Of a DNA stretch of 64,000 nt, positions 1 through 11,896 are shown one piece after another. A program made the position numbers and the translations under genes. The number at the start of each line of letters is the position of its first letter. Within the stretch, counting starts at the first letter, position 1. The notes under the pieces are model-generated. The model did no database searches. It was not told the DNA's origin and saw nothing but the letters and a program-made list of their open reading frames with translations. The stretch lies in contig CM046833.1 in assembly GCA_025618425.1 (NCBI GenBank), forward strand, positions 37,391,274 to 37,455,273. Reading direction: 5' to 3'. The DNA is from Heliocidaris tuberculata (Eukaryota > Echinodermata > Echinoidea > Camarodonta > Echinometridae).

Positions 1-1880
1 GTAATTCAACAGAGGTAAAAATGGAATTTGATATTACCCTACAGATCGCTTAAGATGTGGCACAGTCTTTCTCTTGTTTCTAGGTCTTTGAAATAAAAGC
101 ACAATTTTGATGTTTTTAAGTGAAAAATGAAAATGGATGACTTCTGCATAAATCTACCACGACATGCTGTTAAATATCTACTAGAAAGTAATACTATTAT
201 GACGGGCTAAAATAGACTATTTCATTTTTCAATGTTTTTTATATATCAATTGACAAACAAGCAGATAAATATGGCATCTGATTAAACCACAAATATCATT
301 TTAGAGAGCTACTTCTCCTGTTATGTTTTTCTTCCTTCTCTTGTTGGTCAAAACCCTCGAATTTTAGCATCCTAGCCTGAGAATTTGCCAAATATATCAA
401 TGTATAGTACTAGTGTATAGAATCAACAGTTCCAATATGCTTATATGACATGAGATGAGTTATTAAAAAAGAATAGGGAACTCCAAAGGTGGGATTTGTC
501 GAGTGCACAAATCCAGAGCTACAACCAAGGATACCCTTTTGAAGGATGGACCTTATAACTTGCGAGGGATTCAAACAGCAAAGGCAAACACGAAAGGACA
601 GGGGCGGACATTAACCAAAGAATAGGAGAGGAAAGTAAAAGGAAAAGAGTTACAAAACAAATATGCAGCAGGGTAGGTTTCACAAGGCTGCCTTAATCAG
701 AGCAAAAATCGCAAAGTAGGCTTGTCCTGAGGTTTCAACTACAGTCCCTCAGCAACTTGGATAAACACTGCTAAAAGGCTGAAACAAAATTGGCAAGACG
801 TCTCGCTCCGTTCGCTCCCACTCCTGTTTCTTCTCCTCCTTTACGCCTCTCTAACTCTCGTCTTTTAATCAAAGTAGCGATTTCTAAATGGGTTCTACAG
901 GTTAAAGCTCCGTTCCCTTATGAATTGGTGGCAGAGAGGACGCAAACAGAGCGGAGACACGGGGAGGGAGATAAAAAAGATGCTCCTTTAGATGCTTTTA
1001 AGGAAAGAGAATAGGAGACGGGAAATGAGTTGGGGGTTTTGGAAAGGTCACCAAGAAGATGATCTCTTGCGGTTTAAAGAAGAGAAAGAAGAACCGCAGG
1101 AACAGTAAAGTTTCCACCTTCGGGCCACATTGTTGCTAAATCTCTATGAGCCGTAGGGGGGGAAGATGGTGGCCGTGATAATTTGATATTCGTTTGAGAT
1201 TACGCGATATTTCAGATAAAGATCAATAATAACTGTCAGAGTATTGTCTCCTATGCCTTCAACTACAATTGTCTTGTGATTGCAAGTCTATAATTTCAAA
1301 ACATCTACATTCGGTATGTGGTTTCAAATTGGAATTCTATACTAGCAAAAGTAGTAGCAGGCTGAAATTTTTCAGAAATTTGGGGGCTTATCTTACGTTC
1401 TGCTCAGATGATATGAAACACCTTGACTCAACACATTGCATGAAAACATAAAAATGGGAGCTTCTGATCAAACCATTCACAAAGAATATAATATATAATT
1501 AAATGCTTCTCATTGATATTCTGTACTTTTTATCTCCCTAAATTCTGTTTTTAATCACACTTTGGGTTCAAATTACAAAAGTATATAAATTCATTAAACA
1601 GAATTGTCTAAAGTAATTCTCTGTTACTATAGAACTGTCAATAGCAAATACACAAGATATGACTTTTTTGGCCCTTTTAGGTCAGAAAATATGTATAAAA
1701 CAAACAAATTTAGAATAGTTCTGGTGTCTCTTGCGAATAAGGAAAACTTTTTTTTCAGGAACAAAGAAATATTTTATGAAAACACTAAGTCATTTATTAT
1801 CAAAAGGGTAGTGCATTACAACAAAGGAAACTACATGTATCTATAAAATGTATCAAATTTGAAAAGGCATTTCCGTCTTA
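1..1880. other. Unique AT-rich DNA, no gene seen
   Basis: The open frames here are short, have no recognisable domain and begin or end at random. No tRNA-like boxes, tandem repeat or long inverted repeat was noticed. A slightly more GC-balanced part lies around 790-1150, but its translation (rich in R and P) resembles no family I know. Intron or intergenic DNA is the simplest reading. Confidence 0.6.
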
Positions 1881-1881
1881 A

Positions 1882-2339
1882 ACCCTTTTCATATTAAGGG
1901 TAGAAGTGGAGTAAGTCCGGACTTAGTCAGGATTTAGTCAGGATCCAAAGGCTAATATGAATGATATCAGCATCACTCAGTCTGCTCTTAGTCCGGACTT
2001 CTTGATCCACTTCTTTGGCAGGTTTTAGTCTGGACTTGGTCCTGACCGGTAGTGGATTCGTAATACAAACACTTTCCGGCCTACTTGATCAAGTTCAAGC
2101 TATCTCTAAGTGGGTTCGCTCTAGTTTTATGACAAGGTGGTGGGGGGGGGGGGGGGAGAACAGACAGCAGGGGATTATTAGGCATGCCATGTGCGCAACC
2201 ATGGCAACAAATGCGCAAAGCAGATGTGATGTACTCTAGCTGCTGTAACAATGGCTGCTAGCAGGACTTGAGATGCGGATCTTTTGATCCTGACTTAGTC
2301 CGGACTAAATCCACTTTTGGCAGTGAATATGAAAACCGT
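1882..2339. mobile_element. Non-autonomous TIR element with AGTCCGGACT-rich ends
   Basis: The two ends are inverted copies of each other for about 50 bp. The left end reads ACCCTTTTCATATT then GTGGAGTAAGTCCGGACTTA. The right end read backwards gives ACGGTTTTCATATT then GTGGATTTAGTCCGGACTAA. Several further AGTCCGGAC / AGTCAGGAT motifs lie just inside both ends, like subterminal transposase sites. There is no coding sequence and a run of about 17 G sits in the middle. Superfamily not assigned; the target duplication is unclear. Confidence 0.7.
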
Positions 2340-2839
2340 ACGGTACCGGTAATACATTTCATGTTTTAAGAGTCATTGTAGAATTGAGATCAGTATTCTA
2401 GATAATTTTATGGATGGGGCAACTCCAAAAGACATCAGCGATATGTACATGAGCGTACTTTTCTTGTTTGATTTTATTTGAAAGTTTTGTTTGTAAAGAA
2501 AATAAGAATGAGGTCAGGAGGGTGTAATATGTCTGAAATCTTGTCCACTTTGGGGTACTTGGATGTTCCAGTTAAATCAGAACAATGTAGCTGACTTCTT
2601 GACATTTTGAAGCTCTGATTCAACAAAACTTATCTCCTGCAGATACAGAATAAGTGCATTAGAAATAAAGAAGATACTTGATACCTATAAATATATACAC
2701 TCTACAAAGTTTACATTCTTCTGGTAAAATATTATTCATGAGAAACTGACAATCATATATTATCGTCCCTTTTTACAGTATATTTTTACTTCTTCTATTT
2801 GTCTTTCAGTAATACTGATCTGTTCTTGTCTCTTACAAT

Positions 2840-3564
2840 AGGTGTGTCTTCATCAGAACGAAGTTCTGCTCTAGCCCGCTTCAAGGTGGATCAGGGATAT
2901 TTTCTTGAAGCTAGCTTCAGTTTGCAATCGCGTCCTCATCAGACCGAAGTACCCCCACTTCGAGCTTAAGCCCGAAGTTGGTGCGCATGCGCACTTTAAG
3001 TGAACAAGCGCGGTTTTAAAATCTTACCCGCGCTCGCCCGACCAGCTATACAAACCCAAAATATATACGGTATCTCTCGACTACGCTGCCTTAATCATTA
3101 ATGTACTTACGGAAGTGTATGTTGAACAAAAATAGGTGTAATTTCATTTTGCAGTATGATTCTTCCGGAAACTACAGTGGTCCTCAGCATAGAAGGAGAC
3201 GTCGAGAGGCGTACGTGCACTGTGTACAGCTCATGCACACAGCGCTAGCGCTAGCGCACAGCTGATGTTTACAAACAACACCATGAAACCGGAAATCGTG
3301 CTTCGATAGTTGGAGCACAGGTGCATGATGGGATCGGGCTTAACTTCGGGCTGATGAAGACGCTCGAGGAATAGCGGGCTAGAGCAGGCTGATTTTCGGT
3401 TAAGCGGGCTATTCTGAAGATAAGTCCAAGATGATGTGGGCTGACTTTTCGAGCGAAATAGCGGGCTAGAGCAGAGAATTAGCTGGCTATTCTCTGATCG
3501 GGCTAATTTACCGGATCAGCAATAGCGGGCTAGAGCAGAACTTCGTTCTGATGAAGACGCACCT
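2840..3564. mobile_element. 725-bp TIR element with repeated subterminal 18-mers
   Basis: The left end (AGGTGTGTCTTCATCAGAAC, then GAAGTTCTGCTCTAGCCCGC) is the inverted copy of the right end (GCGGGCTAGAGCAGAACTTC, then GTTCTGATGAAGACGCACCT) over about 42 bp. The motif AATAGCGGGCTAGAGCAG occurs three times on the plus strand near the right end (about 3370, 3457, 3521) and inverted at about 2866. Flanks match as AAT/AAT, or as TA/TA if the tip is moved one base. The interior is GC-richer (GCGCTAGCGCTAGCGC) and non-coding. Confidence 0.8.
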
Positions 3565-4027
3565 AATATGACTTATATTGTCATCTCCAGGCCAGGCAAG
3601 CAGCTATCAACTTAGCGTTGATCCTAGGACCTCTGAACCATTATTCCTCCTAAAGCTGGCTTTAAATAGTGATAAGAAAATCAAGATGTGCCATCTCTTC
3701 ACTTTCTTTTCACTCTTCACACCTAGCTATTTTCACGGGCGCATAGTTGGTGAAACAAATATACAATGACTAACCACATGAAGGAGGAAAGATGGGCCAT
3801 AACCCTGGAAAAGACACATTTACCCCGGTCCAGCCTGGGAGGTATTTGTTCTACAAAGGGCCGAGATCTAAAGCAGTCTCGTCTCATGTAGCGGTTAGAT
3901 CATGTTCACTGTGTGCAAACAACTCTGTAACAACTCAAACATCGGTGGCGCCGTATCTCCTTGAGAATGGCTCTTTACCGACAGGAGGGGAATATAAAGA
4001 AATAGGTTTCATCTTGTAATATTTCAC

Positions 4028-4082
4028 AACTCTCTCTCTCTTTCTCTCTCTCTCCATCTCCTCCCCAATCTCCCTTTCTCTT

Positions 4083-4113
<31 letters not shown>

Positions 4114-4150
4114 TTCTCTCTCTCTTACAGATATAGAGATATATATATAA
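4028..4150. repeat. (CT)n tract with short (TA)n
   Basis: Nearly pure CT/CTTT microsatellite of about 100 bp followed by a short ATATATAT run. The open frame on the minus strand (Arg-Glu repeats) is a by-product of the GA repeat. Confidence 0.9.
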
Positions 4151-4867
4151 TAATGTCTTTGACTGCAAATCATCTAAAATCATTGCAATGCTGTCTTTTT
4201 TAACCTAACTTTAGGTCTCTCAGACACTCTTTTCATTTCAAATGGGTTTTGATTTCCTAAATGACCTCATATCGGAAAGCATCTCCAAATAACCTGAAGT
4301 GATACAACGATATGCCTGTTATTTACAAACTCAATTACACAACGAGACGAAGAGAGTATTAAACAAAACTGGCAAAGGAGAGAAAACACCTTGGAATCCA
4401 TCTAATGCTTAGAGCAATTTTCAAACGATCATTTCAGTTATGAATGGCAGTTAGGTGAATGACTCTTTGACGGAGATCTATCAAGCCAGTCCTTCAGGGC
4501 AATTTGGAAGTCTATGACGTGACCATAAAGTAATTATACTACCCTTGCTCTTTTCAGATTCATATTTAACCCTTTAGGACCAGAGCACTCTTTGCGTGAT
4601 GGTCACTTGACCTTGTAAATACAACAGGCATATAAAGCATGTTTCAAAATCAATCACTTTTGAAATTGTGGTAATTAGAGAGCTATAACCATACCATTCT
4701 TCCTTTCTGATAAACTATATGTACAACATAATTAGTGTTAAATTTTCTCTCCACAAAACCAACAAAAAAAAAAATTGAAGAAAAAAAAAATTAGTGAAAG
4801 ATTAAAGTACTACCTAATAATGATGGTTTTTCTTTTAAAAAACATTTGGTTTGGATGTTATAGAATA

Positions 4868-5042
4868 CAGGTAACTCTGCCTAAGTCGAATCTCTTGGGA
4901 CCACAGAAATCTGTTCGACTTAGGCGAAATTCGACTTAGAAGAGGTAAAAAAAAACATATTTTGCTCATTCTGTTCTGAAAAACTGCTTCGACTAAGGCG
5001 ATTATTCGATTTATGGAAGGTCGACTTATGCAGAGTTAACTG
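4868..5042. mobile_element. 175-bp pogo/Tigger-like MITE with TA target duplication
   Basis: The left tip CAGGTAACTCTGCCTAAGTC is matched by the right tip read backwards, CAGTTAACTCTGCATAAGTC. Both are flanked directly by TA (4866-4867 and 5043-5044). A CAGT-like start with TA duplication is typical of pogo/Tigger members of Tc1/mariner. Inner copies of TTCGACTTAGGC make the arms internally repetitive. Too short to encode transposase; a deletion derivative moved in trans. Confidence 0.8.
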
Positions 5043-5171
5043 TATGTTTAATTCCACCTTAGGAAGCAAGAAATAAAAAATGCATCATGCTGCACCAAAG
5101 ACATCAAAATCTTAATATGAGCACTATCTATGACAACAAACTGATAAGGCTTCTTAGAATTTCTACTTTAA

Positions 5172-5574
5172 CCCTTTCAAGACAATTGACCACATTTTGT
5201 GGTTTCGTTCAATAACTTTTTCATTCAGAGCCTCTAAAAAATATACTAGATGCATGAGTAGAAAGAGCAAAAATTTCTGCACACACTATGTCAAATTTTG
5301 TTGCATGACCATATTGCATTTGATGGCAGGAATTTTTAAATGAGAATAAGCTTTAAAATCCTTAAATTGGCAACACAATGAGAGGTTCAAAATCATTGTT
5401 TTTTATCAAAATTGGCAATACTTTCAACTTTTCGACAAAATTCATAACCATGTATATTGTTTTCAAAGACATTACACCTTATTAGAACCATGAAGCACTA
5501 ACAGAAAAATATCATTGTTGCCAATTTGAAGAACAGATCAATTTAACCCTTAAATAATTCCTATCCTGAAAGGG
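5172..5574. mobile_element. TTAA-flanked MITE, family A, copy 1
   Basis: About 403 bp beginning CCCTTTCAAGACAATTGACC and ending TCCTGAAAGGG, directly flanked by TTAA (5168-5171, 5575-5578). Copies of the same sequence lie near 33.0 and 51.2 kb. TTAA duplication with a CCC start is typical of piggyBac elements, but Kolobok also uses TTAA, so the superfamily is inferred. No coding capacity. Confidence 0.85.
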
Positions 5575-6129
5575 TTAAGGAATCAATAAGTAGTCCTCAA
5601 AAAAGGATGAATGCCACACTAGGACAGTTACCCAACGTATCCTACACCTCATGCATGGCGCCCTCCCATCAACGCAATATCACACCTTGTCTGAGTGCAA
5701 TCTGATATTGACAGTTTTAGCCTATATATCCCATCTTGGTTCTTTTCTTTTTTCTGCTGACGATGCCAATACGTCTACTCTCTCCTCCAGTCTAATAAAA
5801 AACAAAACAAAAACAGGCCAAGAGTCAAGATTATATCTATTGAAATAATCAGGACTTTTTCTCATTTTCAACTGATTGGCATTCGAGAAATGTCAGAGAA
5901 GGATATCGGACTAAAGTCTGAGTGGTATTGCTTTTGAGGGAACTTCCCTTTTCTAGGTAGGGCATGGATGACAATCTATACACGTGAGATCAATGCCCAA
6001 TCCCTCGCACAATTTTTCCAACTGAATGCAATCAGGAAGATGCAAAGATCATGCCATTCTATAGGTTCTAGACACATGCTACTGTGATAATATCAAATTT
6101 CTACTCTAACTGAATTCCAAAGTTCAACC

Positions 6130-6890
6130 CTGGTCCAAATACCAAAAACTACACCTAACACTAACCCTAAACCTAACCTAAATCCCAAATCAACTTTAAC
6201 CCTAAACCGAACCTAAACCTCACATCAACTTTAACCCTAAACCTAACCTGAACCCAAATCAACTATAACCCTAAACCTAACCTAAACCCCAAATCAACTT
6301 TAACCCTAAACCTAACCTAAACCCCTAATCAACTTTAACACTAAACCTAACCTAAACCTCAAAGCAACTCTAACCCTAAACCTAGCCTAAACCTCAAAGC
6401 AACTCTAACCCTAAACCCCAAATCAACACTAACCCTAAACCTAACCTAAACCTAAATCAACTCTAACCCTAAACCTAACCTAAACCCCAAATCAACTCTA
6501 ACCCTACACCTAACCTAGCTAAACCCCAAATCAACTCTAACCCTAAACCTAACCTAAACCCCAACTCAACTCTAACCCTAAAGCTAACCTAAACCCCAAA
6601 TCAACATTAACCCTAACTCTTTCACTTTGACATAATAAAGCCTGGAGCAAAGGTCTCTGTAGCAACCTAGCCTAAACCTCAAAGCAACTCTAACCCTAAA
6701 CCCCAAATCAACACTAACCCTAAACCTAACTTAAACCTAAATCAACTCTAACCCTAAACCTAACCTAAACCCAAATCAACTCTAACTCTAAATCTAATCT
6801 AAACCCTAAATCTAACCTAAACCCCAAATCAACTCTAACCCTAAACCTAACCTAAACCCCAAATTAACCATAACCCTAACTCTTTCACTT
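6130..6890. repeat. Telomere-like minisatellite (CTAACCCTAAACC...)
   Basis: About 20 degenerate units of roughly 30-38 bp, each mixing CTAACCCTAAACCTAACC with AACCCCAAATCAACT. The motif resembles the C-strand of the metazoan TTAGGG telomere repeat but is never a clean hexamer array. The segment CTCTTTCACTTTGACA...AAGGTCTC appears twice, near 6620 and 6885, so a piece of about 260 bp has been duplicated inside the array. Interstitial minisatellite rather than a chromosome end. Confidence 0.85.
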
Positions 6891-7369
6891 TGACAAAATA
6901 AAGCCTGGAGCAAAGGTCTCCGTAGCAACGTCGGGTCACCCTCGTGCAAGTGTAACTATTTGGGTATGCACTCCTTACTGTTGTCATATTCTATTAACAT
7001 AGAAAAACACAATCACCAAAAACTTTTAAGATTTTAAAATAACAATTACAAGGTAAATTGAAATATTACCTTCCATTATCGGTCAGTAGAGAGCATTCCA
7101 AAATGAGCGATTCTGATCAATATATCCCATTATAACATGTCTTTTATCCATTATTTCATCATGAAATTCAAAATCTATTTGATATGATCATTTGCGAGCA
7201 TTGACTAATGGTAGTGACACCAGAAAGAACCACTGGTGACTGGTTATATCAAGATTTTTTTTTTTTAATATTAAATAAATGGATAAAAAGGACACATTGC
7301 ACAGAATTAGCAAATGTGAAGACTTACAACATAAACAAAACATATCATTTGCTAAGACCACTACAATGT

Positions 7370-7446
7370 TGTCTGTTTAGAGCCAGAAGGACATTAACTC
7401 ATATACTTTGACACACAGTTAACGCCCTTCTGGCTCTCAACAGACG
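7370..7446. repeat. 77-bp hairpin element, copy 1
   Basis: The left arm TGTCTGTTTAGAGCCAGAAG pairs with the right arm CTTCTGGCTCTCAACAGACG, with TTAACTC / GTTAACGCCC further in and a loop of about 15 bases. Same length and sequence as the copies at 21425, 35615 and 62014. Flanks are ATGT / ATAT, one mismatch from a 4-bp target duplication. Confidence 0.8.
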
Positions 7447-8458
7447 ATATGTCATTTACACAAATTTTACTGAGGCAATCTACAAGTTGTACAAAAAATA
7501 GCATTCCGGTCATCAGCTGCCCTAGATTATCCTGTCCAGGTATAGCCCTGTGCTTTTCATTGCATTACAATTGCCCAATAAAATCGAATAAAATCTAATA
7601 TAATCGAATCGAACTATGTGATAACGTTTTCAGGGGGATTGATACACGTGGAAAGAATTTGATATTTTAACATCCAATCTTGGAGTAAGTCCTCAAAGGG
7701 GGGATGGATTTCTGGAATCCAATATTTTTGTCTCCATCAGATAGCTGGTGTCTCAGATAAGGGCAGGAATCAGTCTCTAATCCATCCCGGATATGGAAAG
7801 GATATAAGAGGTTCAGGGAAGTAGAGAGATCGATATGAGAAGAAGATTAAGGAGATTATTCTGATCGCAACTGAGCAAGAAGTAGAATAAAATTGAAAAT
7901 AAGGACCATTTCTGGTATTGTTTCTTTCCCGTTCGGTCATAGAGCTCTGTTATACGGGAACCAGACAGACAGATAAATAGCTTATTTCATTCGATTAAAT
8001 TCTTCTCTTTCTTTCTTTCTTTCTTCCTCTTTTCCTTCCTGTCTTCTGTCTCCCTGTATCTCTTCTATCTTAAAACATTCGCGATTCAAATCATGCCGCT
8101 CAATCTCAAATCGATTTACACAATTTCCAAAATAGCAGGTAATAAAAGACAACATTAAATTCCACAGGCGATTAACCTACATGTATACGAAGGTGTTAGA
8201 GACGAGAAAATAAGGAGGAGGAGTTCGATGGAGGGTTTACTTCCATGAAAATCCACTTTCCTCTTTGCAGATCGATGATCAGACTTTGGGAGCAATAAGC
8301 CTCAGGTATCGCTTCTAGACCAACAAAAAAGAAAGGTCTGGGTACATACATGTGTCTCTATTGCACAAACACTTGCACTGGTTTACAGCCAATTTCTCCT
8401 CCAGTTGGTCAACATTAGCCTGATGTCCAAGCTGTAGGAGTTTTTCCCTTCTTCTCCA
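7447..8458. other. Unique sequence with a possible retroelement tail
   Basis: No gene seen. At about 7578-7612 a degenerate AATCGAATAAAATC repeat resembles the short-repeat tails that end many CR1/L2-type retrotransposons, but no body was recognised upstream. A short CTTT tract lies at 8006-8040. Confidence 0.4.
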
Positions 8459-8610
8459 TTAAAGGTTCCCTTCTATGAAATTCTAATTCTTGTCATTTTG
8501 TACCTGATACTCATCTAAATTGTAAGTGACATCCGTTTGCAATGAATACGTATCTGAATATTTTTAAAATAATATTTTCCCCACGTATTCAGGCCTAAAC
8601 GAGTCTGCTA

Positions 8611-8632
8611 AGCTCCGCCCCCTTTTAAACCC
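8611..8632 (+). promoter_or_regulatory. Possible promoter of the THAP element
   Basis: A GC-box-like CCGCCCCC followed by TTTTAAA lies about 150 bp before the THAP start codon, with the palindrome GTGACGTCAC (CRE-like) between them. Arrangement only; no transcription evidence. Confidence 0.25.
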
Positions 8633-8776
8633 CGAATTCTCGTTCTTCGAGCATGATTGACGTGTGACGTCACAAACCGACATCGCCGGTGCTTGTTTAC
8701 AATATCTTGCATATATCACGCGTGCAAACTAACTTGCAGTTATATACCACCTCGAAAACCACCTCTAAATCGAAGT

Positions 8777-9057
8777 ATGCCCCAACGCTGTGTCTTTGCA
8801 GGTTGCAGCAACATCACAAAGGAGGGTGTAAGTCTACATTTATTCCTCAAAGACCCAAATATTAGAAGAAAATGGACCTCAAAAGTGAAACTAACTCGCG
8901 TCAATTGAAGGGGCCGAGTGACCGCAGTGTCCGTGTGTTCCGAGCACATTTGTGCGGAGGACTTCCTCGATAGTACGGGGCTGCATGCGGCGTTTGGCAT
9001 CAAGAAGAGGCCGTCCCTGAAGCAAGATGCCATCCCCAAAATCAAACTTGATCTACG
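8777..9057 (+). pseudogene. THAP zinc-finger domain with one in-frame stop
   Basis: Reading from ATG at 8777, the frame shows a C-x4-C pair (CVFAGC, residues 5-10), the conserved FLKDP and RRKW segments (Trp33), a TGA stop as codon 44 (8906-8908), then in the same frame CSEH (C54-x2-H57), AEDF, and a distal GIKKRPSLKQDAIPKI stretch equivalent to the AVPTIF box. C10-x43-C54 lies inside the THAP spacing (C-x2-4-C-x35-50-C-x2-H). THAP domains bind DNA sequence-specifically; in THAP-bearing transposases this domain probably recognises the element. The stop falls where THAP domains often carry Trp, so TGG to TGA is a likely change. The frame runs open past 9057, where CG|GTATCT could be a splice donor. 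No catalytic transposase domain follows. It lies inside the TTAA-flanked element, so it is not a host gene. Confidence 0.85.
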
Positions 9058-9660
9058 GTATCTATTGATCATATATCTATTGATCAACTATCACTGTACC
9101 TACACTAACTTAGTCTACCGGTACTTATTATTTATAGCAGCACAATGAAAACATGCAAGGTAACAGGAGAGCTAAGGGTTTTCTGGATATCAATGTTAGA
9201 ATTCACTAGAAACAAAACGCTACCACCCCATGCACCAGTAAAACCCTACCCAAGCTCAGGCCAGGCAGGGTCAGCAGGCGAACGACCGAACGGCACGGCG
9301 TGTACACTTGCGCACGTCGAGCTCACTGCCTCGATCAGCTATCAGCTCAGCCTCATCAGGACTGGGGCATTTTGAAAGCGCAAACAAGATTCATAATTGG
9401 TGGATATGCATAAATTAAAATTTAATCGGCAATCTAATTATCAAAAGGAATTACTAGTTATAATTCCCGAGTCTCCCGTCGATATCTTCTCCGTTATTGA
9501 AATCAGGGACGTCTCTGTCATATAATCAGAATCCGACATGTCTGGTTCAAACAAATACGGCCGTGCCCCTAATTCCTCTTTTATTTCTTCTGTCTGAAGA
9601 AGATGTTATCGTTCGTTGATATAGGATTTAAAAAAAAATTAAAATGAAGGGCTGTAATGG

Positions 9661-9716
9661 CACGAAGTCGAAGCTAGGATCTACACGAAGTCGAAGCTAG
9701 GATCTACACGAAGTTC
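9661..9716. repeat. 23-bp direct repeat inside the THAP element
   Basis: CACGAAGTCGAAGCTAGGAT plus CTA is present twice in tandem and a third time in part (CACGAAGTTC). Lies in the right half of the element and may be a subterminal binding array or simple slippage. Confidence 0.8.
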
Positions 9717-9956
9717 AATAGCCTACACACACACTTTCAGCTTGCGTGGAGTCAAGCATTCTGAGTGTGACGTCACATGACGTCATCGATCGCTGGACCG
9801 ATTTTCCAAAATTTTTAGGGGCGTTCCCAATTAATTTTTTATTTACAAGTTTACAGATTAATGAATGGAATTCAGGTAAAATGGTTGACAGATCTGGATT
9901 CACAGTAGAAAAGTCTACTAATTGAAGTTCCTTTGTAATTCCATAAAAGGGAACCT

Positions 9957-10400
9957 TTAAAGTGTTGGATTGAATGTGAAGTCTGAATGATTATGTAGAC
10001 TAACCCTGCTTAATCTTTCTCATGATAGCAGATATTGAAGGCTCTATATAGTCTACCAACTCTAGACTTGGTCAAATTCGTTTTCATCTTGAGGGAGAAA
10101 ACTCAAACTGCCCGGATGCAAGACTAGTCGGCATGAGAGAGAAGTAAGCAGAAGTTGGTTTTTTTTCACACCGTTTCTTACAAGCAATTAAGCACTCCAA
10201 ACAGCCGTCCTCTTGACTTTGTGAGTTATCTCTCCCTTTTGGGGTTAAGCGATAAGTATCTTTTGCTGTTGAAATTGTAGCACTTCGCGGTGAGACATTA
10301 CAAGGGTTCTCTTTCGCCTGGCGTCGCAATGCTGACATATAAGACGAAAGCAGTGAGGGGCATGATCGCTCACGAAATGGACCCCCCCCCCCCCAACAGT
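9957..10400. other. Unique sequence, no gene seen
   Basis: Short frames on both strands lack recognisable domains. Ends in a run of about 14 C at 10381-10394. Confidence 0.5.
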
Positions 10401-10405
10401 AATGT

Positions 10406-10848
10406 TTCAATTTTTCTTTTTTTACTATTTTTCTTCTCTCTTCTCTCTCTCTCTCTCTCTCTCTTTATCTATAACTTTCTTTCTCTTTATCTCAAGCTCT
10501 GCCTCCTTTCTTTTTCTTTTAGTATTTTTCTTTTGGCCTTTTTATGCTCTTTGTATTTCATTCAAGATAGGAATAACCTTCTTACCTCAGCCATCGATCC
10601 CCTTGAAAATTTTGATTTTCTTTTTCCCTCTTCTCTCTCTTTCCAGAAATTCCTTTATCTTCATTCCACCCTTGCTCCTTCTTTTAACTCCATATTTCTA
10701 TAACTTCCTTTCCTTTCATTTCTTTTCTTTCTGTATCCTATTCAAAATGGAATAGACCCCACCCCATCACCATGGAAGAAAGTAAATTGTCATTTATCCT
10801 TCTTTATCTCTTACTTCTCTCTTTTTCTCCCCTCCCTCTCTCTGCCTG

Positions 10849-10906
<58 letters not shown>
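10406..10906. repeat. CT-rich low-complexity tract
   Basis: Pyrimidine-rich DNA ending in a nearly pure (CT)n run of about 55 bp at 10850-10906. The overlapping Ser/Leu/Phe-rich frames come from this composition. Confidence 0.9.
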
Positions 10907-10909
<3 letters not shown>

Positions 10910-11147
10910 GTAACTGGAGAAGCTTTGCATGATTGATTAGGCCATTTTTTTCCCCTCACAGATTGGACCATTCTGTCTTACGAGTGTTTTGATTCAGTGA
11001 AGATGAAAGCCAATACTTACAATGTGTTTTGGAGGTGGAATTATGTTGATTAATCTCATACTTCGCACATTACTGATTCAGCATCCTTAGTTTTAAGTTT
11101 GCTTTGAAATCCTTTAAATTTACTTTGCTGGGTTTTGGGGTGTGTTT

Positions 11148-11396
11148 TTTTTTTCTCTCTCTCCCTCTTTCTTTCTCTCTTTCTCTCTTGCCATTTCCCA
11201 TCTATTGCCTCTATTTCATTTTTTCTATTAATCTCTTTCTCTTTTCCACACCCCTCTCTCTCTCTCTCTCATAACCTTTTTCTCCCATTCCTCCCTCCCT
11301 CCCTCCATACTTCCATTCCTCCGTCTCTCTCTCTATCTCTCTCTCTGTCCTTCTCTCTCTCTCTGTCTCTCTCTTCCTACATTATCCATCTCCATC
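11148..11396. repeat. CT-rich microsatellite tract
   Basis: Interrupted (CT)n with CCCT and CTGT interruptions. The 96-residue Ser/Leu frame is low complexity and not a gene. Confidence 0.9.
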
Positions 11397-11896
11397 CTCC
11401 TATACTGCCACTTTTCACAACTTAATGCCCAAACAATTGTAAAATATATAAAGATAAACCAGTATACACTAGGAAAAGTCCACAAACATGTTCTTTGCTG
11501 TGTTTACTCATATAATTTGCAAGAAAGCGAAAGAAATATAATAAAATAGAAGAGTATAATTCTTACTTTATTTACAGGATTCTTCTGAACATTTATAAGT
11601 ATCTGGCTCTGTGCAGAAGTCCATGAATGACACTGAGGTATTACGGCACATTCAAACCTGGAGAAGATAAAAACCAGGAAATAAATTGGTTTAACCCGAA
11701 GAGCAGGCTAGAACATTACCTTCACAAACAAAAGTATAATCAAAAGTAGTAGCATCAAGATGAAAATAAATGCACCATGATCAAACTAACAAAATGTACT
11801 CTAATTTTGTGTGAACTTTTAACTCTTTTTCGCCTTTGCTCGACTAATGGAGGACACACTGGACTAACACAGTTAACTTTTGTCACACATACATTG

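Larger units (their letters stand above)
8463..9956 (+). mobile_element. Kolobok-like DNA transposon remnant encoding a THAP domain
   Basis: The element is bounded by TTAA on both sides (8459-8462 and 9957-9960). Its TIRs are AGGTTCCCTTCTATGAAATT on the left and, read backwards, AGGTTCCCTTTTATGGAATT on the right: 18 of 20 match. TTAA duplication, a TTAAAGG start and a THAP-bearing product together match the Kolobok superfamily and its T2-type MITEs as known in Xenopus and other animals. At 1.5 kb it is too short for a full transposase, and only the THAP exon is visible, so it is an internally deleted copy. TGACGTCA palindromes lie subterminally at 8664-8673, 9767-9776 and 9777-9786. The superfamily call is inference from this combination. 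Confidence 0.8.
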
